This document shows positions 41,328-47,967 of a DNA stretch of 55,989 nt, one piece after another. The notes under the pieces were generated by a model. That model was not told where the DNA came from and did not search any database. It saw nothing but the letters and a program-made list of their open reading frames with translations. The stretch covers positions 1 to 55,989 of IMG/VR virus record IMGVR_UViG_3300020450_000029; one strand, written 5' to 3'. The position numbers and the translations under genes are program-made. This DNA is from a virus. Position 1 is the first letter of the stretch. Each line of letters opens with the position of its first letter.

Positions 41328-41779
41328 CTAAAGATCTTAAAAAACTTAAAATTACAGCTCTGTTTATTACACTTCTAATGGCAGTATTAGTAGCACCAAG
41401 TGTATATGCAGAAGACATGAATATCGACATGTTAAACAAAAGAGACGATGGTGCAAAAATGGTATACAGTGTAGATATTGCACGTATTGATGTAGGTGAT
41501 ACAATTACTTGGTTACCAACATCAAAAGGACATAATGTCCATTTCCTAGCAGGTCCAGATGGATGGGATATACCAAAAAAATCCAAACAAAACAAAGAAG
41601 TGGCATTGACATTTGATGTTCCGGGTGTATACTTGTATCAGTGTACTCCACATGCAACAATGGGTATGATTGCTTTGGTGGTAGTTGGAGATGATATGTC
41701 CAATCTAGATGCCATTAAGAAAATGAAGATCCGTGGTAAAAGCAAAAAAGTTTTCAAGAAACTACTTGGAGAACTATAA
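41324..41779 (+). CDS. Pseudoazurin (type 1 blue copper protein)
   Basis: 151 residues. Signal peptide (KITALFITLLMAVLVAPSVYA) with cleavage after residue 29. The cupredoxin domain has all four copper ligands: His70 (KGHNV), Cys107, His110 and Met115 in YQCTPHATMGM. The C-terminal extension is Lys-rich, as in pseudoazurins. These periplasmic proteins carry electrons to nitrite reductase or cytochrome oxidases. In a phage it would be an auxiliary redox gene (inference). Overlaps both neighbours, so it is in a small-gene operon. Confidence 0.9.
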   Translation: MTKDLKKLKITALFITLLMAVLVAPSVYAEDMNIDMLNKRDDGAKMVYSVDIARIDVGDTITWLPTSKGHNVHFLAGPDGWDIPKKSKQNKEVALTFDVPGVYLYQCTPHATMGMIALVVVGDDMSNLDAIKKMKIRGKSKKVFKKLLGEL

Positions 41780-41841
41780 TGTGGCCATACACAGATGAAG
41801 AATGGGAGGCAATCAGCCTCCCAAAACAAACGGAGAAATAA
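41779..41841 (+). CDS. Tiny protein, 20 aa
   Basis: ATG and TAA overlap the neighbouring genes by one base each. Peptide begins MWPYTDEEWEAIS. Short proteins beginning MWPYT(E/D)EE occur in alphaproteobacteria as I recall. Function unknown. Confidence 0.45.
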   Translation: MWPYTDEEWEAISLPKQTEK

Positions 41842-42257
41842 TGTTAAAAAAGTTACTTACAGTGGGTGACCGACTGCCTGAGTTTTGTCTCAGTCATTGG
41901 TTACTGAGAATACCATTAGCAATAGTGTTTTTACAACAAGGTTTGAGTAAATTTCCTGTGACAGTTGAAGGTGCAGAAAGTTTTGATTTACCTTACATTG
42001 TTTGGTGGTTTGCCAGCTATGGTGAAGTAGGCGGAGGAATTGGTCTAATAGTTGGTGGTTTACTTATTAAATGGTGGGAAGATATTGGCGACATAATTAC
42101 ACGATTCAGTGGTATTACAATTTGTAGTATAATGACTGGTGTAATTTGGGTTGGTGAACCTGCTAGCTTGTGGGATGTCATACTTTATGATAATCTGCAT
42201 GTGTTTCTATGGGTAGGCGGTTTGATATTTGCACTAAGAGGTAACAGATTAACATGA
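41841..42257 (+). CDS. DoxX-like membrane protein, 138 aa
   Basis: Four hydrophobic segments. LLRIPLAIVFLQQGLSKFP and EVGGGIGLIVGGLLI fit the DoxX pattern of small quinone- or redox-linked membrane proteins. The ATG at 41841 overlaps the previous TAA. Next to pseudoazurin, a link to respiratory electron flow is possible but not shown. Confidence 0.65.
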   Translation: MLKKLLTVGDRLPEFCLSHWLLRIPLAIVFLQQGLSKFPVTVEGAESFDLPYIVWWFASYGEVGGGIGLIVGGLLIKWWEDIGDIITRFSGITICSIMTGVIWVGEPASLWDVILYDNLHVFLWVGGLIFALRGNRLT

Positions 42258-42385
42258 TTAAAATAGTTGGATATTTTAGAGATAGAGTTGTATCACGTAT
42301 ATTTGACAATGAATGGGATGCCATGGATTATAGAGATATGCTAGATGCTCACTATGTTGGTAAAATAGATTGGATACAACTATGA
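42254..42385 (+). CDS. Hypothetical protein, 43 aa
   Basis: Overlaps both neighbours by 4 bases. Soluble, Asp- and Tyr-rich, ends KIDWIQL. Function unknown. Confidence 0.55.
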   Translation: MIKIVGYFRDRVVSRIFDNEWDAMDYRDMLDAHYVGKIDWIQL

Positions 42386-42552
42386 GTGATAACTACTGTA
42401 CAACTAAAGGTTTAGGCTGGGCATTCCTGATACTGTTTATTATGATATTGGGAGTGCCTATGGCTATGACCTATCTCAGTGTAGGACATAAAGAATATGC
42501 AAGATATTGTAAAATGACACCTATACTATTTTGTTTTGGAGTAACTGAATGA
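42382..42552 (+). CDS. Single-TM protein, 56 aa
   Basis: ATG overlapping the previous stop (MSDNYCTTKG). One membrane helix (WAFLILFIMILGVPMAMTYL) and Cys in the tail. Function unknown. Confidence 0.6.
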   Translation: MSDNYCTTKGLGWAFLILFIMILGVPMAMTYLSVGHKEYARYCKMTPILFCFGVTE

Positions 42553-42725
42553 CCTATAATATTTTTAATAGTGAAAATGGTTCAGCATGGGAAATGTTTT
42601 TTGACAATGAATGCCAACTCAAAAGATGGCTAGACGGAAATCCTGCATTTGTAAATTTAGGCAAAAATGAATACACATTACCTACAAGACATGTTAGAAT
42701 GAAAAACAAGGAAGGTAACAAGTAA
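42549..42725 (+). CDS. Hypothetical protein, 58 aa
   Basis: ATGA overlap upstream, one-base overlap downstream. Soluble, aromatic N-terminal half and basic C terminus. Function unknown. Confidence 0.55.
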   Translation: MTYNIFNSENGSAWEMFFDNECQLKRWLDGNPAFVNLGKNEYTLPTRHVRMKNKEGNK

Positions 42726-42889
42726 TGAACAAATATTTTACTGTAATTTTTTGGACAATGTTAATTGTTGCAGGTGTGCTAACGTTTATAGCGACAGATC
42801 AACTTGAGAATAGACTTGAAAAAATGGAAACACAAATTGACCAAATGAATATTATGCTCAAGGAGATGACAAATGGACCTAAATCCTAG
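42725..42889 (+). CDS. Small membrane-anchored coiled coil, 54 aa
   Basis: N-terminal membrane helix (FTVIFWTMLIVAGVLTFIA) followed by a short coiled coil (LENRLEKMETQIDQMNIML). Overlaps the next gene by 17 bases. Could act with other small membrane proteins here. Confidence 0.6.
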   Translation: MNKYFTVIFWTMLIVAGVLTFIATDQLENRLEKMETQIDQMNIMLKEMTNGPKS

Positions 42890-43073
42890 AGAACAAGCAC
42901 AACTGGAAGCAGAAGTAACATTTGAAAAGTTTATAAATTATTCAAAAAGAGGATTAGTATGGATATTAATTTTTCTTTGCGTTGTTGTGTTTGCTTGTAA
43001 TAATGGTGTAGAAACAGGCCCTAATGCAACTGGTAGTAAATATGATGGCTCAGTGTACGAACCTACAATCTAA
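42873..43073 (+). CDS. Single-TM protein, 66 aa
   Basis: Acidic N terminus (REQAQLEAEVTFEKF), one membrane helix ending in Cys (VWILIFLCVVVFAC), then an Asn/Gly/Thr tail. The layout recalls small oxidase-associated subunits, but a lipoprotein-like end is also possible. Convergent with the lipase gene. Confidence 0.55.
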   Translation: MDLNPREQAQLEAEVTFEKFINYSKRGLVWILIFLCVVVFACNNGVETGPNATGSKYDGSVYEPTI

Positions 43074-43837
43074 AGAATAATCATATTATCTGTTTGATTT
43101 TTAATGCGTTTAATATAGTTGGGCATGCCGTGGTCGTATATGCTGTCAAACCATTGACGTTTTCTAAAAGCGGCCCTGTATCCTCTAAATCTATCTTTGA
43201 TACGTTGCCAAGCACTGGCATTTCTAATTTTTCCATATGTATTAATATAGTGTAATTCACCTGCGTGTTTGTACCACATGAATGCAAACGGAACTCTTGG
43301 AACTATATCATTGTTGTTTACAAATCTATACAATGAAAATCTACTATTGAACTCCTTTACCCAACCGGGTGTACCAACTCTAGGCGATCCATAATTGTAA
43401 CAAACTGTACCTTCTGGTAGTCTACTACAAGCAATGGTGCTCATTGCACCACCTAAACTGTGTCCGCAGGTATAGGCTTGTGTAAACTTACGTTTGGTTA
43501 TCCATGCTTCTATTTGTTCCCAAATATCATCTACTTCACGTTTGAATCCTTTGTGTACTCTACCCGCACCTAATTCATTGCGAACATGAAGTGCATTTAA
43601 GTCTGCTTTTATATCATTAAACTGTGTAGGTTCCGTACCCCTAAACGCCAACACAATGTAATCATCTTTTGCCATACCATATGCTTGGGCACCATCAACA
43701 TTAAAATATTTGATATTCTTATATCCCATAGCAGAGGCAGTTTTTTTGAATTGTTTTTCTTCTTGGTATGCTAGATTACTAAGTTCTGCAAAATGTTCTG
43801 CTGTTCTATAACTAAACTCTTTTTTTACGTTTACCAT
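43070..43837 (-). CDS. Class 3 lipase-like protein, 255 aa
   Basis: Starts at MVNVKKEF. Alpha/beta-hydrolase features of the lipase-3 family: LAFRGTEP (64-70, oxyanion region), DxxA-type segment DIKADLNAL, GHSLGGA (Ser127), NNNDIVPRVP (Asp177) and DHGMPNYI (His236). It should cleave acylglycerols or phospholipids; a role in lysis or in membrane use for phage assembly is inferred. No signal peptide is seen. It overlaps the upstream MscS-like gene. Confidence 0.85.
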   Translation of the reverse strand: MVNVKKEFSYRTAEHFAELSNLAYQEEKQFKKTASAMGYKNIKYFNVDGAQAYGMAKDDYIVLAFRGTEPTQFNDIKADLNALHVRNELGAGRVHKGFKREVDDIWEQIEAWITKRKFTQAYTCGHSLGGAMSTIACSRLPEGTVCYNYGSPRVGTPGWVKEFNSRFSLYRFVNNNDIVPRVPFAFMWYKHAGELHYINTYGKIRNASAWQRIKDRFRGYRAAFRKRQWFDSIYDHGMPNYIKRIKNQTDNMIIL

Positions 43838-44273
43838 TTTTGATCTCCTCAATAGCGTCCTTATTAGCACTTATTTTTACATCTTGATTTCTGTCAATCA
43901 ATCCTTGTAGTTTTTCAGCTTTCTCTTGTTCAGTATCTAAGTGGAGATCTTTGTTAATAACTTTCTCTAATTTTAACATAGGAATACGTTCGTTTGGAAC
44001 ATAACGCCAAGTATATCCTTTTTCACTGTATACACCAAATACAGTTTCACTTAATCCTATTTTTACAATAAGTGCATCTTGTCCATCTAGTATTACTGTG
44101 TCGCCTTCGTTAAAACTTTTGTTCATTTTGAAAGCCATACCTTTTGCTATCTTAGTAGCAAAGTCTTTAAACCATAATGTAATGACAAGAAGTAGCAATG
44201 CACTGATAAAGGGCATTAGCAAATTGGTGATCTCTAAGCCCACACCAGAGGCACTCATTATTTCTGTTTCCAT
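43812..44273 (-). CDS. MscS-like beta-domain membrane protein, 153 aa
   Basis: One long hydrophobic helix (LLMPFISALLLLVITLWF) is followed by NEGDTVILDGQDALIVKIGLS and VPNERIPML, the pore-lining/beta-domain region of MscS channels. The C terminus is Lys-rich. It is a minimal version (E. coli MscS is 286 residues). It may alter ion balance or bind host channels. Late reverse promoter at 44292. Confidence 0.65.
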   Translation of the reverse strand: METEIMSASGVGLEITNLLMPFISALLLLVITLWFKDFATKIAKGMAFKMNKSFNEGDTVILDGQDALIVKIGLSETVFGVYSEKGYTWRYVPNERIPMLKLEKVINKDLHLDTEQEKAEKLQGLIDRNQDVKISANKDAIEEIKNGKRKKRV

Positions 44274-44291
44274 TCACTCTCTCCGTGCAAG

Positions 44292-44297
44292 TATTTA
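44292..44297 (-). promoter_or_regulatory. T4-type late promoter, reverse strand
   Basis: Reads CAATAAATACTTG on the reverse strand, 19 bases before the MscS-like ATG. It is adjacent to a forward sigma70 promoter. Confidence 0.6.
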
Positions 44298-44326
44298 TTG
44301 ACATTAGAGTTAAATACGTGTACAAT
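44298..44326 (+). promoter_or_regulatory. Sigma70-like promoter
   Basis: TTGACA (44298-44303), 17-base spacer, TACAAT (44321-44326). Confidence 0.7.
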
Positions 44327-44352
44327 ATTGAAAAGATTAGATGGATATTATT

Positions 44353-44556
44353 ATGAGTCATAGTGTTGAAGAATATTATAAGAGATGTGCAGTGCTACAT
44401 GAAAAGGCATTACAACTTCATAGAGAACGCTTCAAAAAGACTGGCGAATTTGATAGTGTAAGATGTAATTTTTTACTTGATGATATTAAAGCATTGGCAC
44501 GCTCGCTAGCACATAGTGATGTTAATATGGATATTGATTTTGGAAAACAAAAATGA
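44353..44556 (+). CDS. Hypothetical protein, 67 aa
   Basis: Two in-frame ATGs are possible (44341 and 44353); 44353 leaves room for a leader after the 44298 promoter. Helical, His/Arg-rich (YYKRCAVLHEKALQLHRERF). Overlaps algH by 4 bases. Function unknown. Confidence 0.6.
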   Translation: MSHSVEEYYKRCAVLHEKALQLHRERFKKTGEFDSVRCNFLLDDIKALARSLAHSDVNMDIDFGKQK

Positions 44557-45098
44557 ATATGAAGAAACAATTTTTATGTAGCTTGCCAACACTTGGAGAT
44601 TCAAATTTCAATCAAAGTGTAATATATGTAGAGAATCATGACGGCGATGGTGCTAAAGGTTGGATCATTAATAAAAAATTAGACAACCGAGTTTCAGTAA
44701 GATTGCGTAAAAGTATACAATTAGGCATTCAAGCTGATATCTATTATGGCGGACCAGTGGAAACAAATCAATGTTATGTATTGCACACAAGAGATATTAT
44801 GCTTGCTCAGAGTACAAAGATAAATGAAAATTTATGTGTCACTAGAGATAAGGCAATTATTACTACATTGAACGAAAATAGATTTCCGCAATACTACAGA
44901 ATTATTATTGGTAGTTCAAGTTGGGGAGCTGGACAGTTAGAAAGTGAATTATTGGGTAGTAGAACAAACGGTGCTAGTAGTTGGTGCAACTTTCCATACA
45001 CAGAAGAATTTATGTGGAAGATAAATCCTGAGCAACAATGGAATACTGGTATCGATCGGAGTGCAAAAAGTAAAGTAACGAATTACTTAAACTTTTAA
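44553..45098 (+). CDS. YqgE/AlgH family protein
   Basis: 181 residues. FLCSLPTLGDSNFNQSVIYV, GAKGWIINKKL, YYGGPVETNQCYVLH, and GSSSWGAGQLESEL are the hallmark blocks of AlgH/YqgE (UPF0301). The family's biochemical function is not settled; it is linked to transcription control in some bacteria. A phage copy is unusual. Upstream of tRNA-Trp on the same transcript. Confidence 0.88.
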   Translation: MNMKKQFLCSLPTLGDSNFNQSVIYVENHDGDGAKGWIINKKLDNRVSVRLRKSIQLGIQADIYYGGPVETNQCYVLHTRDIMLAQSTKINENLCVTRDKAIITTLNENRFPQYYRIIIGSSSWGAGQLESELLGSRTNGASSWCNFPYTEEFMWKINPEQQWNTGIDRSAKSKVTNYLNF

Positions 45099-45102
45099 TT
45101 TT

Positions 45103-45176
45103 ATGGGTGTAGTGTAATGGTAACACGTCAGTCTCCAAAACTGAAGACGGGGGTTCGATTCCTCCCACCTGTGCCA
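45103..45176 (+). tRNA. tRNA-Trp (anticodon CCA)
   Basis: Acceptor ATGGGTG pairs with CACCTGT (G-U pairs included), D stem GTGT/ACAC, anticodon stem TCAGT/ACTGA with loop CTCCAAA, T arm GGGGG-TTCGATT-CCTCC, encoded CCA. Confidence 0.9.
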
Positions 45177-45192
45177 ATTAGAATTAATAACA

Positions 45193-45381
45193 ATGAATAT
45201 AGATTTTAAAGAAGCATGCAGAATATTTTGGTTAACCAAAGGACATTTATATAATGTAAGTGATGAAACAATTCTTTCCTGTTATGATAGATACTTCAGA
45301 AGATTATGGGGTAACAATGAAAGAACAGTATATGGAATTGATGGCTTCGAAGAAGCATATCAAAAAAGAATTGAAAAGTGA
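45193..45381 (+). CDS. Hypothetical protein, 62 aa
   Basis: A small aromatic, charged protein (KEACRIFWLTKGHLYNVSDE). No clear ribosome site; it may be read through from the tRNA-Trp transcript. Stop overlaps the next GTG. Function unknown. Confidence 0.5.
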   Translation: MNIDFKEACRIFWLTKGHLYNVSDETILSCYDRYFRRLWGNNERTVYGIDGFEEAYQKRIEK

Positions 45382-45536
45382 TAGTTGAATGTGCAAAATG
45401 TGAAACATCATATGATAATCAAACATATTATTCATGTCCAAAATGTCAGCAAGAATTTGATTTTGAATTTGGATTGCAAAATGCAAAAGAACAAAAACAA
45501 TACAGAGAACAAATAAAAGTTGACATTATCAAATAA
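45378..45536 (+). CDS. Small zinc-ribbon protein, 52 aa
   Basis: GTG start overlapping the previous TGA. Two knuckles, CAKC and CPKC, separated by 14 residues, then a charged helix. The end overlaps the tmRNA promoter. Function unknown. Confidence 0.6.
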   Translation: MIVECAKCETSYDNQTYYSCPKCQQEFDFEFGLQNAKEQKQYREQIKVDIIK

Positions 45537-45550
45537 TACTGTTATAAATA
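45520..45550 (+). promoter_or_regulatory. Overlapping sigma70 and late promoters for tmRNA
   Basis: TTGACA (45520-45525), 17-base spacer, TATAAA (45543-45548). The -10 lies within TATAAATA (45543-45550), an exact T4 late promoter, so the tmRNA could be made early and late. Confidence 0.65.
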
Positions 45551-45553
45551 TTT

Positions 45554-45616
45554 CGTAAACGTTGAAGCAACGTGAACACATACTGGACCCGGGGGCGGTA
45601 CCCGGCGCCTCCACCA
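45554..45616 (+). ncRNA. ssrA: tmRNA acceptor piece (circularly permuted)
   Basis: This upstream part has ACGTTG/CAACGT, then a T arm GGACCCGGGGGCGGTACCCGG read as CCGG around the loop, and the acceptor strand CGCCTCC (45606-45612), A, and CCA (45614-45616). CGCCTCC pairs with GGGGGCG at 45655-45661. The order acceptor before coding piece is the alphaproteobacterial two-piece layout. Bases 45617-45654 (hairpin AGAC-GAGA-GTCT) would be removed. Confidence 0.88.
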
Positions 45617-45654
45617 AAACACTTTTAGACGAGAGTCTTTTTATGGGGGCGAAA

Positions 45655-45822
45655 TAGGATCGACAGGTGTACTAGTGAAGTGGAGTTTACCGGATGACTG
45701 CGTAATAGGTCATTTAAACTAAATGCAAACGATAACTTTGCACCTTCAGATTACGCCTTAGCGGCATAATGCTGTCGGGTTGGCAACTGACCTAGGAACA
45801 GAATAGTTGCACAAAAACCACA
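45655..45822 (+). ncRNA. ssrA: tmRNA coding piece with ssrA tag
   Basis: Starts GGGGGCGAAATAGGATCGAC, the usual tmRNA 5' consensus. The resume codon GCA is at 45725 and the tag frame ends with TAA at 45767-45769, giving ANDNFAPSDYALAA after the charged Ala. The ALAA end should be a ClpXP/ClpAP degron; the ANDNFA start is typical of alphaproteobacterial tags. tmRNA with SmpB frees stalled ribosomes. No smpB is seen in the window. Confidence 0.92.
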
Positions 45823-45826
45823 AATT

Positions 45827-45916
45827 AGTATAATCTATATAATATGTGGTCGATAATAAGGAAAATAAAGTAAATACAGCAGACAACCTCGTAGATAGCG
45901 TTTGGTTGTTTTTTTA
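45827..45916 (+). terminator. tmRNA transcript end: hairpin plus rho-independent terminator
   Basis: ACCACA 45827-45832 with TGTGGT 45845-45850 is a first hairpin. ACAACC 45883-45888 with GGTTGT 45904-45909, followed by seven T, is the terminator. A late-type TAAATA core lies between them at 45871. Confidence 0.7.
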
Positions 45917-45933
45917 TATACAAGGAAATTATT

Positions 45934-46704
45934 ATGACTCGTTTACTAGCTATTCTATTAGCTACAGCTTTTAGCACTATGGCTGTTGCAGAAACAACTG
46001 CACCTGTTGGCCCAACTGTTGGAGGAAAAGTAGAAGTAGAAATTAAAGAAAATGCATCAGACGACTGGGGTGCAAAAACAACATTTGGTATAGGAATTAA
46101 CCACAATGACATAGCTTTCGGAGGAATTTCATTGGAAGCAATTGATAGTGATACGTTAACAGTTAACGAATGGCAAATGGGTACTAGTTTTGGTGAAACA
46201 ACTGTTTCAGTTGGAGACCAGGGCGATATTTGGATTGGCGCCGAAGGCGAACACACTATTGCAAATCCAAAAATGGACGAAAGTGTTATCGTTAGTATGG
46301 GCAATGCCGCAGTTGCAGTAGAATTCGGCGACTGGAAAAATGACGTAAGTGATATCGAAGCTATTGCAGGATCATATTCAACTGATGTGGGTGAATTTGG
46401 TATGACAGTAGCAGGTGACTATGATAGAGTTACTGAAAAATACACACTGGGTGGTCGAGTAGATATGTCTGGTGCAGGCATGGCTGTAACATATTCAGAA
46501 TCAACTGAAAAACTTGCTTATGAATTAGATAGTTCAAGTGGAGCAATATCAGCATACTTAAACGGTGACGAAGACGACATGCTCAAAAATGCTGGCGGTG
46601 GATACACATGGGATATCAATGGCATGGATGTAGAAGCTGGTGCAAACTACGATATCGACTTAGGAGATATTTCACCAAAATTAACTATGAGTTTTAGCTT
46701 CTAA
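45934..46704 (+). CDS. Outer-membrane porin-like protein, 256 aa
   Basis: Clear signal peptide (RLLAILLATAFSTMAVAE, cleaved near residue 19). The mature part alternates beta strands with Gly/Asp turns and ends in SPKLTMSFSF, with the terminal Phe that marks BAM-assembled beta barrels. It resembles small alphaproteobacterial porins in style. A phage-borne porin could change nutrient uptake or mask the receptor against other phages (inference). A late core lies at 45871 and AAGGAAA precedes the ATG. Confidence 0.75.
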   Translation: MTRLLAILLATAFSTMAVAETTAPVGPTVGGKVEVEIKENASDDWGAKTTFGIGINHNDIAFGGISLEAIDSDTLTVNEWQMGTSFGETTVSVGDQGDIWIGAEGEHTIANPKMDESVIVSMGNAAVAVEFGDWKNDVSDIEAIAGSYSTDVGEFGMTVAGDYDRVTEKYTLGGRVDMSGAGMAVTYSESTEKLAYELDSSSGAISAYLNGDEDDMLKNAGGGYTWDINGMDVEAGANYDIDLGDISPKLTMSFSF

Positions 46705-46708
46705 GCTC

Positions 46709-46737
46709 TTGACTTTTTACTATAAGTATACTATATT
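46709..46737 (+). promoter_or_regulatory. Sigma70-like promoter
   Basis: TTGACT (46709-46714), 17-base spacer, TATATT (46732-46737), leading to the gene at 46766. Confidence 0.6.
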
Positions 46738-46765
46738 AAGTATATAACAAAAATAGGAGTTAGCA

Positions 46766-46954
46766 ATGTTTGCAGGTTATGAAGGTCATATCGCAGTTGC
46801 AATATGTTTATTTTGTACATGGCTAGGATATAGACAAGGAAAAATGAACGGAATTGCATCTACACTGGACAGTATGATTGAATTAAAATTGCTTAAAATT
46901 CTCAATAATGGAGAAATAGTTGCTGGCCCAAAACTTAAACAAAACAGTGATTAG
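46766..46954 (+). CDS. Single-TM protein, 62 aa
   Basis: AGGAG ribosome site. N-terminal membrane helix (HIAVAICLFCTWLGY), then a helical soluble part. Bracketed by a promoter and a terminator, so it is a one-gene unit. Function unknown. Confidence 0.65.
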   Translation: MFAGYEGHIAVAICLFCTWLGYRQGKMNGIASTLDSMIELKLLKILNNGEIVAGPKLKQNSD

Positions 46955-46994
46955 ACAAGAATATACTGACAAGATCATATAAGTAATATAAAGC

Positions 46995-47020
46995 AAAACC
47001 TCCCAAGTGGAGGTTTTGTG
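46995..47020 (+). terminator. Terminator hairpin
   Basis: AAAACCTCC 46995-47003 with GGAGGTTTT 47009-47017, loop CAAGT, then GTGTT. The second arm contains GGAGG placed to act as ribosome site for the GTG at 47018. Confidence 0.65.
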
Positions 47021-47551
47021 TTATATAAGGAAAAAAGTATATATAAATTAATTGTTTGTTGCTTGTTAACCCTATTGCTACTTAGTTGTGAAACAATAAT
47101 TGTAGACGGTGAAGCAGTTAAAAATCCCCCAAAACATATACATCAAGCAGTAGAATATATTGGACTCAATGAATACCAAAATAGAACTGTACTTAAAAAA
47201 TATGTAGGAGTCGACCCACGTTGGACAGAATGGTGTGCGGCATTTGTAAATGCAGTATTAAAAGAAAGTGATATGGAAAATCTACATGATATCAATCATG
47301 ATGCCCCACTAATGGCTAGAAGTTTTTTAAATTGGGGAATCCAAGTAGATATACCAATGGCAGGAGATTTGGTTATATTTCCGAGAGGCAACAGTGACTG
47401 GAAAGGACATGTTGGTTTCTATCTAAGTTCAATTCAAAAAGATGGTAAAGAATACTATCGTATATTAGGTGGTAACCAAAACAATGCTGTCAGTATTGAT
47501 TTATATCCAGCAAAAAAAGCCCTAGGCGTAAGAAGAGCAAATAAATATTAA
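47018..47551 (+). CDS. Lipoprotein cell-wall amidohydrolase (CHAP/NlpC-like), 177 aa
   Basis: Lipobox LLLLSC after a short basic N terminus indicates a lipid-anchored protein. The enzyme core has EWCAAFVNAVL (catalytic Cys), HVGFYLS (His) and GGNQNNAV, as in the TIGR02594/CHAP group of peptidoglycan amidases. The start could be GTG 47018, with GGAGG inside the terminator stem, or ATA 47039 after AAGGA. It may be a second lysin or act at entry. Confidence 0.75.
   Translation: MLYKEKSIYKLIVCCLLTLLLLSCETIIVDGEAVKNPPKHIHQAVEYIGLNEYQNRTVLKKYVGVDPRWTEWCAAFVNAVLKESDMENLHDINHDAPLMARSFLNWGIQVDIPMAGDLVIFPRGNSDWKGHVGFYLSSIQKDGKEYYRILGGNQNNAVSIDLYPAKKALGVRRANKY
47542..47547 (+). promoter_or_regulatory. 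T4-type late promoter
   Basis: AATAAATATT overlapping the previous stop, just before the ATG at 47553. Confidence 0.45.
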
Positions 47552-47552
47552 T

Positions 47553-47963
47553 ATGCTAGCATGTATCAATAAAATGATTACACCACCTAGAACTGACTGG
47601 AGTGAAATAGATAGACTGGAACAGCGAATACGTGATCTTCGACGACGGATCAGAGAAGCGAAAAGTACACAGGAAAGACTTTTTCCCACACAAGGGATTC
47701 ACGATAAAAAACCATTCAACCTCTTCCCAGACAAAGGTAATGACCCCACAACAGGCATACGAGAAGGATCAACGTTATCGCAAAGCCAACGAAATGATGA
47801 ACGAGAAGACAATGAAAAAGCAAAAGCAAGAGCCAAAGAAATGAGTGATCTAAGAGCTAAAATGAAACCCAAAGTTGATCCCATACAAGAAGAACTGCAA
47901 AGACAGGATCAAGAATTAGCAGATGCTATAGAACAGGCATTAGCTAAGAAGAAGAATAAATAG
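47553..47963 (+). CDS. Charged helical protein, 136 aa
   Basis: Rich in Arg, Glu and Gln with two coiled-coil stretches (IDRLEQRIRDLRRRIREA and the last 40 residues). ATG at 47553 or 47574. Late promoter upstream. Likely a virion or assembly protein; function unknown. Confidence 0.6.
   Translation: MLACINKMITPPRTDWSEIDRLEQRIRDLRRRIREAKSTQERLFPTQGIHDKKPFNLFPDKGNDPTTGIREGSTLSQSQRNDEREDNEKAKARAKEMSDLRAKMKPKVDPIQEELQRQDQELADAIEQALAKKKNK
47957..47962 (+). promoter_or_regulatory. T4-type late promoter
   Basis: AATAAATAGTTG, six bases before the ATG at 47968. Confidence 0.5.
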
Positions 47964-47967
47964 TTGT

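Noticed and set aside
45617-45654. Hairpin AGAC-GAGA-GTCT with T run as a terminator
   Set aside because: It lies between the two tmRNA pieces and fits the removable segment; ending transcription here would lose the coding piece.
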